Origin: a virus
Length of the DNA stretch: 22,144 nucleotides
Virus record (IMG/VR): IMGVR_UViG_3300006789_000204
Location: 1 to 22,144 of that record
Direction: 5' to 3' (one strand)
A model generated the notes under the pieces. It was given only the letters and a program-made list of their open reading frames with translations, was not told where the DNA came from and searched no databases. Positions 7,815-14,036 of the stretch are shown here, piece after piece. The translations under genes and the position numbers were made by a program. Position 1 is the first letter of the stretch, and each line of letters opens with the position of its first letter.

Positions 7815-9080
7815 ATGGCAGTATATTATGTTAGAAAAAGCATAGGAGACGACTCCTCAGGAAATGGAAGCTATGCCGCACCTTATCTGACTGTCGAAAA
7901 AGCAGCCACTGTTGCTGATGACGGCGCTGGTAATATTGTTGAGATATTAGATTCAGGGGTTTATGAGGAAACTGATATTGAGACGTTTGTTAATGCAATC
8001 ACCGTTAGAGCAACTGGCACCAATTCTCCAACATTAGCAGGCGATATGTCAGATCATTATGCCTTTAAGTCGTATGCAAGTGGGAACTATTATGAAGGCT
8101 TAAATTTTGTTAATTATGTGACTAGCCCTCATGGTGGTGGTAATGGCGCTGGTAAATATTTTAAAATGGACGGTTGTGTGGCGCACTATACTGGCACACA
8201 AAACGTGGTTGATTCCACCACCGATGGCATGTCGGAAATCCACAACTCTAAACTTGTATCTTATGGGAACAACACAATTACTGTTAATCATAATCGATAT
8301 TTTTTAGTTACTAATTCTGTTTTAGCTACGAATGATGTTGGGAGCGCAGTGATTATGAGTAGTAAAGGTTATTTTAAAACTACTGCTAGTTTTTGTACTT
8401 GTATAGGTAGTGGGTACGATGTTGTTGCTGAGAGAAGCTATATTTTAATGTCAGGGCTAGCAAAAGTAAAGAATTGTATTATATCAGGAACTGGAATTGG
8501 TATCAATGCCAATGTGAGTGAACATAACTTAGTTCATGTTACTTCGGGCGAATCGACTGCGCTCCCATGGGTAGAATATACTACCAACCATCACTATAAT
8601 GATGACGCCGGCATTGAGGCTAGAACAGCTAGTTTGGGAGAAATCACAGGAGATCCACTATTTGTTAGCGGTTCACACACTGGAGTGGAGAATTCAATCA
8701 ATGGTGATACACATTTTGCCTCACAAGACTTTAGTTTACAACGGCTCTCACCAGCAGTTGACGCGGGAGCACGTGATGGTTGGTGGGATGGCTATGACAT
8801 AATAGACACGAAAAGAAAGCAAGGGTGCACCTGGGACATAGGAGCTTATGAATATATACCAATTGGTGGGAATTGGACAGAATATGAGTCACATGAGAAG
8901 TTGAATGTAGATTCTGATTTGGCGCTAAATTCAGTTTCTAATACGTTGAAGCACGATCATAAATTTGACAAGTGCGCCAAACTTCGGCAAGCATGCTTTT
9001 CGTTAGTTGCGAGGGGACCAATATCATTGAGAGGTAGAACGATTGCCTATAAAGTAGAGTTGGGAGGCAACAAGAATTAA
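7815..9080 (+). CDS. Right-handed beta-helix protein, possible tail spike or adhesin
   Basis: This 421-residue protein begins AVYYVRKSIGDDSSGNGSYAAPY, the usual opening of pectate-lyase-like beta-helix proteins (a 'DG--GSY--P---' motif). Repeating Asn/Gly/Val-rich rungs with NCIISGTG-type turns follow. Around residues 295-348 it has DFSLQRLSPAVDAGARD and WDIGAYEY, the closing signature of many secreted beta-helix modules. The last 70 residues form a separate charged tail. No obvious catalytic residue set is visible. Phage proteins of this type are mostly tail spikes, fibre tips or polysaccharide depolymerases; binding of surface glycans is the likely role. GAGG (7804-7807) lies 7 nt before ATG 7815. 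It follows the recombination gene by only 9 nt. Confidence 0.75.
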   Translation: MAVYYVRKSIGDDSSGNGSYAAPYLTVEKAATVADDGAGNIVEILDSGVYEETDIETFVNAITVRATGTNSPTLAGDMSDHYAFKSYASGNYYEGLNFVNYVTSPHGGGNGAGKYFKMDGCVAHYTGTQNVVDSTTDGMSEIHNSKLVSYGNNTITVNHNRYFLVTNSVLATNDVGSAVIMSSKGYFKTTASFCTCIGSGYDVVAERSYILMSGLAKVKNCIISGTGIGINANVSEHNLVHVTSGESTALPWVEYTTNHHYNDDAGIEARTASLGEITGDPLFVSGSHTGVENSINGDTHFASQDFSLQRLSPAVDAGARDGWWDGYDIIDTKRKQGCTWDIGAYEYIPIGGNWTEYESHEKLNVDSDLALNSVSNTLKHDHKFDKCAKLRQACFSLVARGPISLRGRTIAYKVELGGNKN

Positions 9081-9106
9081 CCATAGGAAAATACAGGAGG
9101 GATAAA

Positions 9107-9298
9107 ATGATGAAACAAATTTTAGATAAGGGATTAAACAAGCTTATGTCACGCAAGTTGATGGTTTGGTCTACTGCCACATACTTAATGTTATTTACTA
9201 GTTCACTTGCAAGTGAAGATTGGGTGGCAATTTCGTTAGCTTACATTGGGATTCAAGGCTTGGCTGACATTGCTACACAGTGGAGACACGGCAAGTGA
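9107..9298 (+). CDS. Small membrane protein, holin candidate
   Basis: This 63-residue protein has a basic amphipathic start (KQILDKGLNKLMSRK) and two hydrophobic stretches, about residues 19-35 (MVWSTATYLMLFTSSLA) and 39-55 (WVAISLAYIGIQGLADI), then a short basic tail. Size, two spans and charge pattern fit small phage holins, which form lesions in the inner membrane at lysis. No endolysin is recognised beside it, so this stays a candidate. AGGAGG (9095-9100), the best ribosome site in the window, precedes ATG 9107; a second ATG follows at 9110. The 3' end overlaps the next gene by four bases. Confidence 0.6.
   Translation: MMKQILDKGLNKLMSRKLMVWSTATYLMLFTSSLASEDWVAISLAYIGIQGLADIATQWRHGK
9282..9285 (+). 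promoter_or_regulatory. Ribosome site favouring GTG 9295
   Basis: GGAG at 9282-9285 lies 9 nt before GTG 9295. That start overlaps the upstream TGA as GTGA, the usual coupled arrangement, and makes it preferable to the more upstream GTG 9280, which has no ribosome site of its own. Confidence 0.5.
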
Positions 9299-9708
9299 TT
9301 ACCCTGTTAGCGCTTAAAAAAATACTTAAAAAAGTATGGACATGGCTTAGGCATAATTGGTATGTTCCAGCTGTTATAGTTTATACTTTAGTATTGTGGA
9401 TCCTCTTCAGAAAAAAAGATAAAGCTAGAGAAGTTTTAGAAGTAAGAGCGGAGAGCTACGAAAAACAGATCGAAGCAATCAACAAGTCTCATGATGAAGA
9501 AATTAAAAAGAGAGATGAAATCTTAACTACTTATAAAGACATTGTTGAACAACTAGAAGAAGAGTTTGAAGAGGACAAAAAAGAACTAGATACAAAGAAG
9601 AAACAAGAAATTAAAAATATAGTCAAAGAGTATCATGACAAACCAGATGAACTGGCGGCTCTTATGGCTGAAAAGTTTGGTTTTATTTATGAGGGGAATA
9701 ATGAATAA
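9295..9708 (+). CDS. Membrane-anchored coiled-coil protein
   Basis: With the GTG start at 9295 this is a 137-residue protein. A short basic N-terminus (LKKILKKVWTWLRHN) leads into one transmembrane segment (WYVPAVIVYTLVLWILF), then about 90 residues of strongly charged heptad-like sequence rich in Glu and Lys, predicted to be a coiled coil. This topology resembles inner-membrane spanin subunits or other envelope tethers, and the gene follows a holin-like gene directly. The basic residues lie on both sides of the segment, so orientation is unclear. An alternative GTG at 9280 would add five residues. The 3' end overlaps the next gene by 8 nt. The spanin idea is an inference from shape and context. 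Confidence 0.65.
   Translation: MITLLALKKILKKVWTWLRHNWYVPAVIVYTLVLWILFRKKDKAREVLEVRAESYEKQIEAINKSHDEEIKKRDEILTTYKDIVEQLEEEFEEDKKELDTKKKQEIKNIVKEYHDKPDELAALMAEKFGFIYEGNNE
9691..9696 (+). promoter_or_regulatory. Ribosome site fixing the start at 9701
   Basis: GAGGGG at 9691-9696 lies 4 nt before ATG 9701. This decides the start of the next gene: the more upstream in-frame ATG at 9635 would overlap 74 nt of the previous gene and has no such site. Confidence 0.6.
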
Positions 9709-10105
9709 AGAGGCTTTAAAAAAACAAATTAAAGATGTCATTAGGGAAGTTTTTGATTCACCATTTCTTTCCGGCGATAAAGAGCCAGAAAAAGTATTTA
9801 GCTCTTTTCAAGGCATGGAGTCTCAGGATCCATTTGATTCTTTAGACAAGATAGAAAACTTAGCTGATAAAGTAGAGCTTGGAATTAAAAACCCAAGAGA
9901 GGCTTTAACACAAATATCTGATAATGTTGTTAAGGGATTGGCTGGTATGTCTGGCAATGCGAGCGCAGAAGACAAAAGAATTGTTGATCAGATATTAATA
10001 CCAATACAAGAAGAATTAGATCTTGTCTTGAGTGGTGAGCACAGCATACAAGAGTTTTATGCTCGCCTTAGAACAAAGATCGATGAATATTATGGAGAAG
10101 GATAA
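9701..10105 (+). CDS. Hypothetical acidic helical protein with a basic N-terminal peptide
   Basis: This is a 134-residue soluble protein. It starts MNKEALKKQIKDVIREVFDS, a basic amphipathic helix resembling the recurring N-terminal peptide of several other proteins here (LKK-IK--I-E), though without the IKEEL core. The remainder is acidic and helical, with no cysteine cluster, membrane segment or enzyme motif. The start is chosen from GAGGGG just upstream and the 8-nt overlap with the preceding gene. The stop overlaps the next ATG by one base (TAATG), so the run 9107-10602 looks like one translationally coupled unit. I do not recognise the family. Confidence 0.65.
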   Translation: MNKEALKKQIKDVIREVFDSPFLSGDKEPEKVFSSFQGMESQDPFDSLDKIENLADKVELGIKNPREALTQISDNVVKGLAGMSGNASAEDKRIVDQILIPIQEELDLVLSGEHSIQEFYARLRTKIDEYYGEG

Positions 10106-10602
10106 TGAGAAAAGCAATTGCTTTAGTGTTAATTTATACACTTATTTTTCCGGCTGTACTTTATGCAGATCCACCGGAACCAACACTACCTGTAGTAGAG
10201 ACTCCAACACAACCTTCAACAGATATTCCAGATCCTCCTAGAATTATGGGGATTCTTAAAGGGCAGCGAGCACCGTATAACGGCGTATTGCTAAGCACCA
10301 CGGCAGCTGCAAGGTTGTTTGTACAAAGTGACTATTCACTAACAGAGTGCAACCTTAGAATTAATTATGAAGTAGATAAAGAGCGCGCAAGAATGCAATT
10401 GTTATTAGACTCAACACGAGTAAGCCTAGATTCTATGCGAACGAGAAACGATAGTGTAATGGCTTTAAAAGATCAAGAAATTAAGCGACTTACTGAAATC
10501 GCCTCAGAGGGGGCAAACGACTATTCAGTTTGGTGGGCTGCTGGCGGAATCATTGTTGGCATTGCCTTGACAATTGGAGTTGTATATGCTGTCAAGGAAT
10601 AG
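10105..10602 (+). CDS. Exported protein with signal peptide and C-terminal membrane anchor
   Basis: This 165-residue protein has a clear N-terminal signal peptide: basic MRK, a hydrophobic core to about residue 16, then FPAVLYA with likely cleavage before D22. Next come a Pro/Thr/Glu-rich stretch (about 22-48) and GQRAPYNGVLLSTTAAA (about 54-70), a motif seen in small phage envelope proteins by recall. A charged helical region follows (about 85-135), then one transmembrane segment (WWAAGGIIVGIALTIGVVYA) and a short KE tail. The predicted form is a periplasm-exposed protein anchored at its C-terminus in the inner membrane. GAAGGAT precedes ATG 10105. Together with the preceding membrane genes it may serve in lysis or in modifying the envelope; no direct proof is visible. 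Confidence 0.7.
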   Translation: MRKAIALVLIYTLIFPAVLYADPPEPTLPVVETPTQPSTDIPDPPRIMGILKGQRAPYNGVLLSTTAAARLFVQSDYSLTECNLRINYEVDKERARMQLLLDSTRVSLDSMRTRNDSVMALKDQEIKRLTEIASEGANDYSVWWAAGGIIVGIALTIGVVYAVKE

Positions 10603-10608
10603 TAATAT

Positions 10609-11178
10609 ATGCCCAGAGATATAAGCAAATACTCACATGCCAAATTAGTTGAAACAATTAAAAAACATAGTGCGCCCACCGAGCCCACCGAGGACACCGC
10701 CGCGACGGTAACAACAAAGCGTTTGATTCTTGCGGCTAGCGCCTGCACAGCCACAGGTAGAACACAAGATATTACAATTTATACGAAAACAGCAGCTGAA
10801 GGGATCGCTAATGTCCGCGTGCGGTGGGGATCGTCAAAATTTAATTATGGTGGTTCGATTTTTTATTTTAGTGTTGGTTTCCACCCCACCGACGGCTCAT
10901 TAGATGAAGATTCTTTTTTGCTTCAGAGAGATGTTGCTGGTGTTTCTGCAGGCGATTTCGCAATTGAAGAATATTTGTCTAATTGGGGTGTCGTGTGGGG
11001 ACCAAATAGTTATGGGCGGCGATATTATATGCACACACTAGCTCATTATCAAACAGCCGGCGATATTACGGTTTCTATTCTTCTAGGATCCGGCGAGGAT
11101 GTTAGCGATATATCTTCTGGAACAATAGAAGTCTTTTTAGATATTGTAGAACCAGGGGATGGAACGACAATAAGTTAA
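10609..11178 (+). CDS. Hypothetical beta-rich protein, possibly virion-associated
   Basis: This is a 189-residue protein. After a short helical N-terminus (about residues 1-20) comes a Thr/Pro/Glu linker (SAPTEPTEDTAATVTT) encoded by an unusually GC-rich stretch with a tandem 9-bp repeat. The rest is beta-rich, with many Gly, Tyr and Trp residues (NVRVRWGSS, SIFYFSVGF, WGVVWGPNSYG) and an acidic end. No known motif is recognised. The N-terminal helix plus linker plus beta domain would fit a head- or tail-decorating protein. The ribosome site is weak (AGGA, 10 nt before ATG 10609). The next gene starts one base after its stop. Confidence 0.6.
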   Translation: MPRDISKYSHAKLVETIKKHSAPTEPTEDTAATVTTKRLILAASACTATGRTQDITIYTKTAAEGIANVRVRWGSSKFNYGGSIFYFSVGFHPTDGSLDEDSFLLQRDVAGVSAGDFAIEEYLSNWGVVWGPNSYGRRYYMHTLAHYQTAGDITVSILLGSGEDVSDISSGTIEVFLDIVEPGDGTTIS

Positions 11179-11179
11179 A

Positions 11180-11566
11180 ATGAAAAAAGATTTAAATAAA
11201 ATAGTTCAAATTGAAAAAGCAATTGCTAAAAAATATGGTAAAGAAGCAGTCGCCAATCCAAAATCTGGCTGGACGGACGAAAAAGAAAAAGAGTATCTTG
11301 AAGAATTAAAACAAATTTCTCATAAGGATTATAAAAAAAGTAAATCCATAGAGAAAGTAGAGAAAGACGGTTTTTTATTATCTAAGAATCTAATTAATAG
11401 GAAAAGCAAAAGAAAATGCTCCGTTTGTGATGTATATTCTTTTGATATGGAAGATGACTTATATATGAACAAGTTTGAATGTTGCTTTCAATGTTTTGTT
11501 CAGTGGGTGGAAGGAAGAGAAGAGCGGTGGAAAAAAGGGTGGAGGCCAAATAATGAAACTAGCTAA
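11180..11566 (+). CDS. Cysteine-cluster (zinc ribbon-like) phage protein
   Basis: This 128-residue protein has a charged helical N-terminal half that starts with repeated Lys/Ile and includes KYGKEAVANPKSGWTDEKEK. The C-terminal half carries KCSVCD (C80, C83) and ECCFQC (C101, C102, C105), a likely zinc-binding ribbon, then VEGREERWKKGWRPN. I recall this combination from uncharacterised proteins of marine T4-like phages, but cannot name a function. A regulatory or nucleic-acid-binding role would suit a small zinc ribbon. The start lacks a clear Shine-Dalgarno, and the 3' end overlaps the next gene by 14 nt. Confidence 0.7.
   Translation: MKKDLNKIVQIEKAIAKKYGKEAVANPKSGWTDEKEKEYLEELKQISHKDYKKSKSIEKVEKDGFLLSKNLINRKSKRKCSVCDVYSFDMEDDLYMNKFECCFQCFVQWVEGREERWKKGWRPNNETS
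11541..11545 (+). promoter_or_regulatory. Ribosome site fixing the start at 11553
   Basis: GGAGG at 11541-11545 lies 7 nt before ATG 11553. It selects this start over the in-frame ATG at 11475, which is deep inside the upstream gene. The chosen start also puts the shared MKLxKxxLKxxIKEEL peptide at the very N-terminus. Confidence 0.65.
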
Positions 11567-11840
11567 AACTAGACTTAAACAAATTATTAAAGAAGAGTTG
11601 GCTTTTTATAATAAAAAGAGCAATTCTAAAAATATGCTTGTTAAGGAGTTTTTTAGAAAGGAGCAAGATCTTGCTGGCAAGGTGCAGGATTTGATTGCAC
11701 ATATTGAAGGTATGGATTCAGTGCCCCCACCAGTTGAGGAGTTGTTGACAGCTGCAAGGGCTGTAGAGTCCGCAGCTGGAGGGGTGTCTGTTGTGCCGCA
11801 TCATTTAGAGCCAGGTGGCGCAACAGTGGTAGATCGATAG
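11553..11840 (+). CDS. Small protein with IKEEL-type N-terminal peptide
   Basis: This is a 95-residue protein. The first 16 residues, MKLAKTRLKQIIKEEL, are nearly the same as those of the gene at 18413 (MKLTKAQLKKLIKEEL), although the remainders are unrelated. The body has a Lys/Asn-rich stretch, a short helix (about 31-50) and a Pro/Val/Ala-rich low-complexity end. The I-K-E inside the peptide matches the [LI]-x-E cleavage consensus of T4 gp21 protease, so the protein could be delivered into the prohead and trimmed. That is inference; no cleavage is shown by sequence. GGAGG 7 nt upstream sets the start, and it overlaps the previous gene by 14 nt. Confidence 0.7.
   Translation: MKLAKTRLKQIIKEELAFYNKKSNSKNMLVKEFFRKEQDLAGKVQDLIAHIEGMDSVPPPVEELLTAARAVESAAGGVSVVPHHLEPGGATVVDR
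11571..11600 (+). repeat. IKEEL-peptide coding segment, copy 1
   Basis: This 30-nt segment encodes RLKQIIKEEL and aligns without gaps to 18431-18460 and 19145-19174. The shared core is ACTTAA followed by an AT-rich stretch and AAAGAAGA. It is a dispersed protein-coding motif, not a mobile element. Confidence 0.6.
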
Positions 11841-11859
11841 TAATAAAGGAGCAAAATTA

Positions 11860-12420
11860 ATGGCAACTATATACGATGTTATACAAGGAATTAGTCAAGC
11901 AGCTGCAAATGCTTATGATGGCTCACATGATGAAAGGTATTCATCAGATGGTGAGGCGAGGAAGGTTGGCTTAAAGAGAGAAGAAGGTGATCCCATCACT
12001 GATTCAAGAATTATGGATGGATTTAAAGTTAAGTTTCATGGTGATAAATTAGTGGTTCTTTATCACTCAGAGCTTCCCATTAAAGAGGTGCATAATAATA
12101 ACTTTGTTAATGATGTAGAGTCAATATTTTCAGATATTACTAAGTTTCTTAGAAAGGAATATAAATCTGTTACTGGAAATAGCCTAACATTAACTTCTCA
12201 AGGGGATGCCCAAGTTTTATTACAAAACATGTCCAATATTAGGACTTGGTGTCAGGCTAATAAGACATACAAAATTGGTGGATTGAACGAAGTTGAGCCA
12301 GTATCTGCAGGTACTCCTAAAGATAGGTTGGATAAAGCAATTGAGAAGTTTTTGTCGATAGGAAAAGATAAATATTCGGGCGCAAAAAAGCCAACAAATA
12401 TTACAAGAAAAAATGATTAA
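11860..12420 (+). CDS. Conserved hypothetical protein in the small-terminase position
   Basis: This 186-residue protein starts ATIYDVIQGISQAAANAYDGS. The middle has GLKREEGDPITDSRIMDGFKVKF and LVVLYHSELPIKEVH, alternating strands and turns, followed by helices (about 85-105) and a Lys/Gly-rich end. It precedes the terminase large subunit by only 8 nt, the place occupied by gene 16 (small terminase) in T4. However, no helix-turn-helix or obvious oligomerisation motif is seen, and the beta-rich middle does not look like a T4 gp16. I recall similar proteins upstream of terminase in marine phages, without an assigned role. AAAGGAG precedes ATG 11860. A packaging or head-neck role is a guess from position. 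Confidence 0.7.
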   Translation: MATIYDVIQGISQAAANAYDGSHDERYSSDGEARKVGLKREEGDPITDSRIMDGFKVKFHGDKLVVLYHSELPIKEVHNNNFVNDVESIFSDITKFLRKEYKSVTGNSLTLTSQGDAQVLLQNMSNIRTWCQANKTYKIGGLNEVEPVSAGTPKDRLDKAIEKFLSIGKDKYSGAKKPTNITRKND

Positions 12421-12428
12421 AACACATT

Positions 12429-14030
12429 ATGAGTTATCAACCCTCAAAAAAAGAAATTCTAAAAGAAATTATAAAATGCGGTAGAGATCCATCCTATTTT
12501 ACAAATAGTTATGCGAAAATTTCTCACCCCTTAGAAGGGTTGATTCCTTTTAAAACTTATGATTATCAAGGACAGTTGTTAGAAGATTATAATGATTATC
12601 GTTTTGTCGTGATCTTGAAGGCACGTCAGCTTGGTATTTCTACTATTACGGCTGTATATATTGCATGGTTGATGCTTTTTCATCGTGACAAAAATGTTCT
12701 TGTTATGGCAACAAAATTTGGAACTGCTGCCAACCTAGTTAAAAAAGTAAAGAGTATTATAAAGAGCCTACCTTCGTGGTTAAGGCAAGTGGCAACAGTT
12801 TCAATTGATAACAGAACTTCATTTGTGTTAAGTAATGGCTCTGAAATAAAAGCATCTACAACATCGTCCGACGCTGGGCGTTCAGAAGCCCTTTCATTGC
12901 TGGTTATTGATGAGGCGGCACATGTTGAAGGTTTGGATGATTTGTGGACTGGCTTGTATCCCACGCTTTCAACTGGTGGACGATGTATTGCGCTTTCAAC
13001 TCCGAATGGTGTTGGTAATTGGTTTCATAAAATTTATGTTGAAGCTGATCAACAGAAAAATGATTTTCATCCTGTGAAATTGATGTGGTATACACACCCT
13101 GATCGTGATGATGAGTGGTTTGAAAAAGAAACCAGAAACATGTCTCAAAGACAAATTGCACAAGAGCTTGAGTGTAATTTCAACACCTCCGGAGAAACTG
13201 TGATTCATCATGGCGATATAAAGAGGTTGAAGCAGAACGTTAAAGAGCCAAAACATAGAACTGGGTTTGATAGAAACTTTTGGATATGGGAAGAGTATAA
13301 GTCTGATAATACGTATTTATTAACAGCTGACGTTGCAAGGGGTGATGGTGCTGACTTTTCTGTTTTTCATATTATGAAGTTAGAGACTTTAGAAATAATT
13401 GCTGAATATCAGGGTAAGGTAACTCCTGATATATTTTCCACGATCGTTCACGATGCTGGCTGTGAATATGGCAATTGTATGATTGTGGTAGAAAATAATT
13501 CTGTTGGCTTTACTGTCTTGGACAAATTGATGGAAAGAAACTATCCTAACGTCTTCCACTCAGTAAAATCAACGCATGAATATATCGATCAGTATCGAGC
13601 CGAAACAAAAAGTAACGCTATTGCCGGGTTTACCACCTCTTCAAAAACTCGTCCTTTGATTATTGCAAAGTTTGAAGAATTCATTAGAAATAAATTATTA
13701 ACTATTTACTCTTCAAGGTTTTTGGCAGAGTTTGATACGTTTGTTTGGTATCATGGGAAGCCGGAAGCTCAAAGGGGTTATAATGATGATTTAATTATGG
13801 CTTGTGCTATTGGGTGTTGGGTGAGAGATACAGCTATTATAGAAAATCAAAGAGCTGTGGAATATAATAAAGTTTTTATTGAGAGTATGATAAAATCAAA
13901 TTCTGTTATAGACACACATATATCTGGTATGCACAAATCACCAGCGCTGGAGGTGAATGACAAGTATTTTGATAATATTAAAGAAACTAATAAAACTAAG
14001 AAAGAATATTTATGGTTGTTAAAAGGATAA
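12429..14030 (+). CDS. Terminase large subunit (T4 gp17-like DNA packaging motor)
   Basis: This 533-residue protein has both halves of the packaging motor. The N-terminal ATPase shows an adenine-binding-type start (YDYQGQLLEDY), a Walker A-like LKARQLGISTIT (about 63-74), Walker B LLVIDEAAH (D161, E162) and the coupling motif ALSTPNG (188-194). The C-terminal RNase H-like nuclease shows LLTADVARGDGADFS (D301), MIVVENNSVG (E355) and YNDDLIMA (D453/D454), which would cut concatemers at start and end of headful packaging. T4 gp17 is 610 residues, so this is a somewhat shorter version. It would dock on the portal encoded 6 nt downstream. No good Shine-Dalgarno precedes ATG 12429. No insertion or intein is seen. 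Confidence 0.95.
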   Translation: MSYQPSKKEILKEIIKCGRDPSYFTNSYAKISHPLEGLIPFKTYDYQGQLLEDYNDYRFVVILKARQLGISTITAVYIAWLMLFHRDKNVLVMATKFGTAANLVKKVKSIIKSLPSWLRQVATVSIDNRTSFVLSNGSEIKASTTSSDAGRSEALSLLVIDEAAHVEGLDDLWTGLYPTLSTGGRCIALSTPNGVGNWFHKIYVEADQQKNDFHPVKLMWYTHPDRDDEWFEKETRNMSQRQIAQELECNFNTSGETVIHHGDIKRLKQNVKEPKHRTGFDRNFWIWEEYKSDNTYLLTADVARGDGADFSVFHIMKLETLEIIAEYQGKVTPDIFSTIVHDAGCEYGNCMIVVENNSVGFTVLDKLMERNYPNVFHSVKSTHEYIDQYRAETKSNAIAGFTTSSKTRPLIIAKFEEFIRNKLLTIYSSRFLAEFDTFVWYHGKPEAQRGYNDDLIMACAIGCWVRDTAIIENQRAVEYNKVFIESMIKSNSVIDTHISGMHKSPALEVNDKYFDNIKETNKTKKEYLWLLKG

Positions 14031-14036
14031 AAATTA

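Noticed and set aside
8599-8802. A 67-codon + strand frame inside the beta-helix gene
   Set aside because: It is a shadow frame with no ribosome site and no recognisable content, inside a well-supported gene.
9635-9700. Upstream ATG extending the 9701 gene
   Set aside because: It would overlap the previous gene by 74 nt and lacks a ribosome site; GAGGGG supports 9701.
11475-11552. Upstream ATG extending the 11553 gene
   Set aside because: It lies within the cysteine-cluster gene; GGAGG and the conserved MKLxK start support 11553.
12429-14030. Possible intron or intein in the terminase gene
   Set aside because: The frame is continuous, all motifs are in normal order and spacing, and the length is within the family range.
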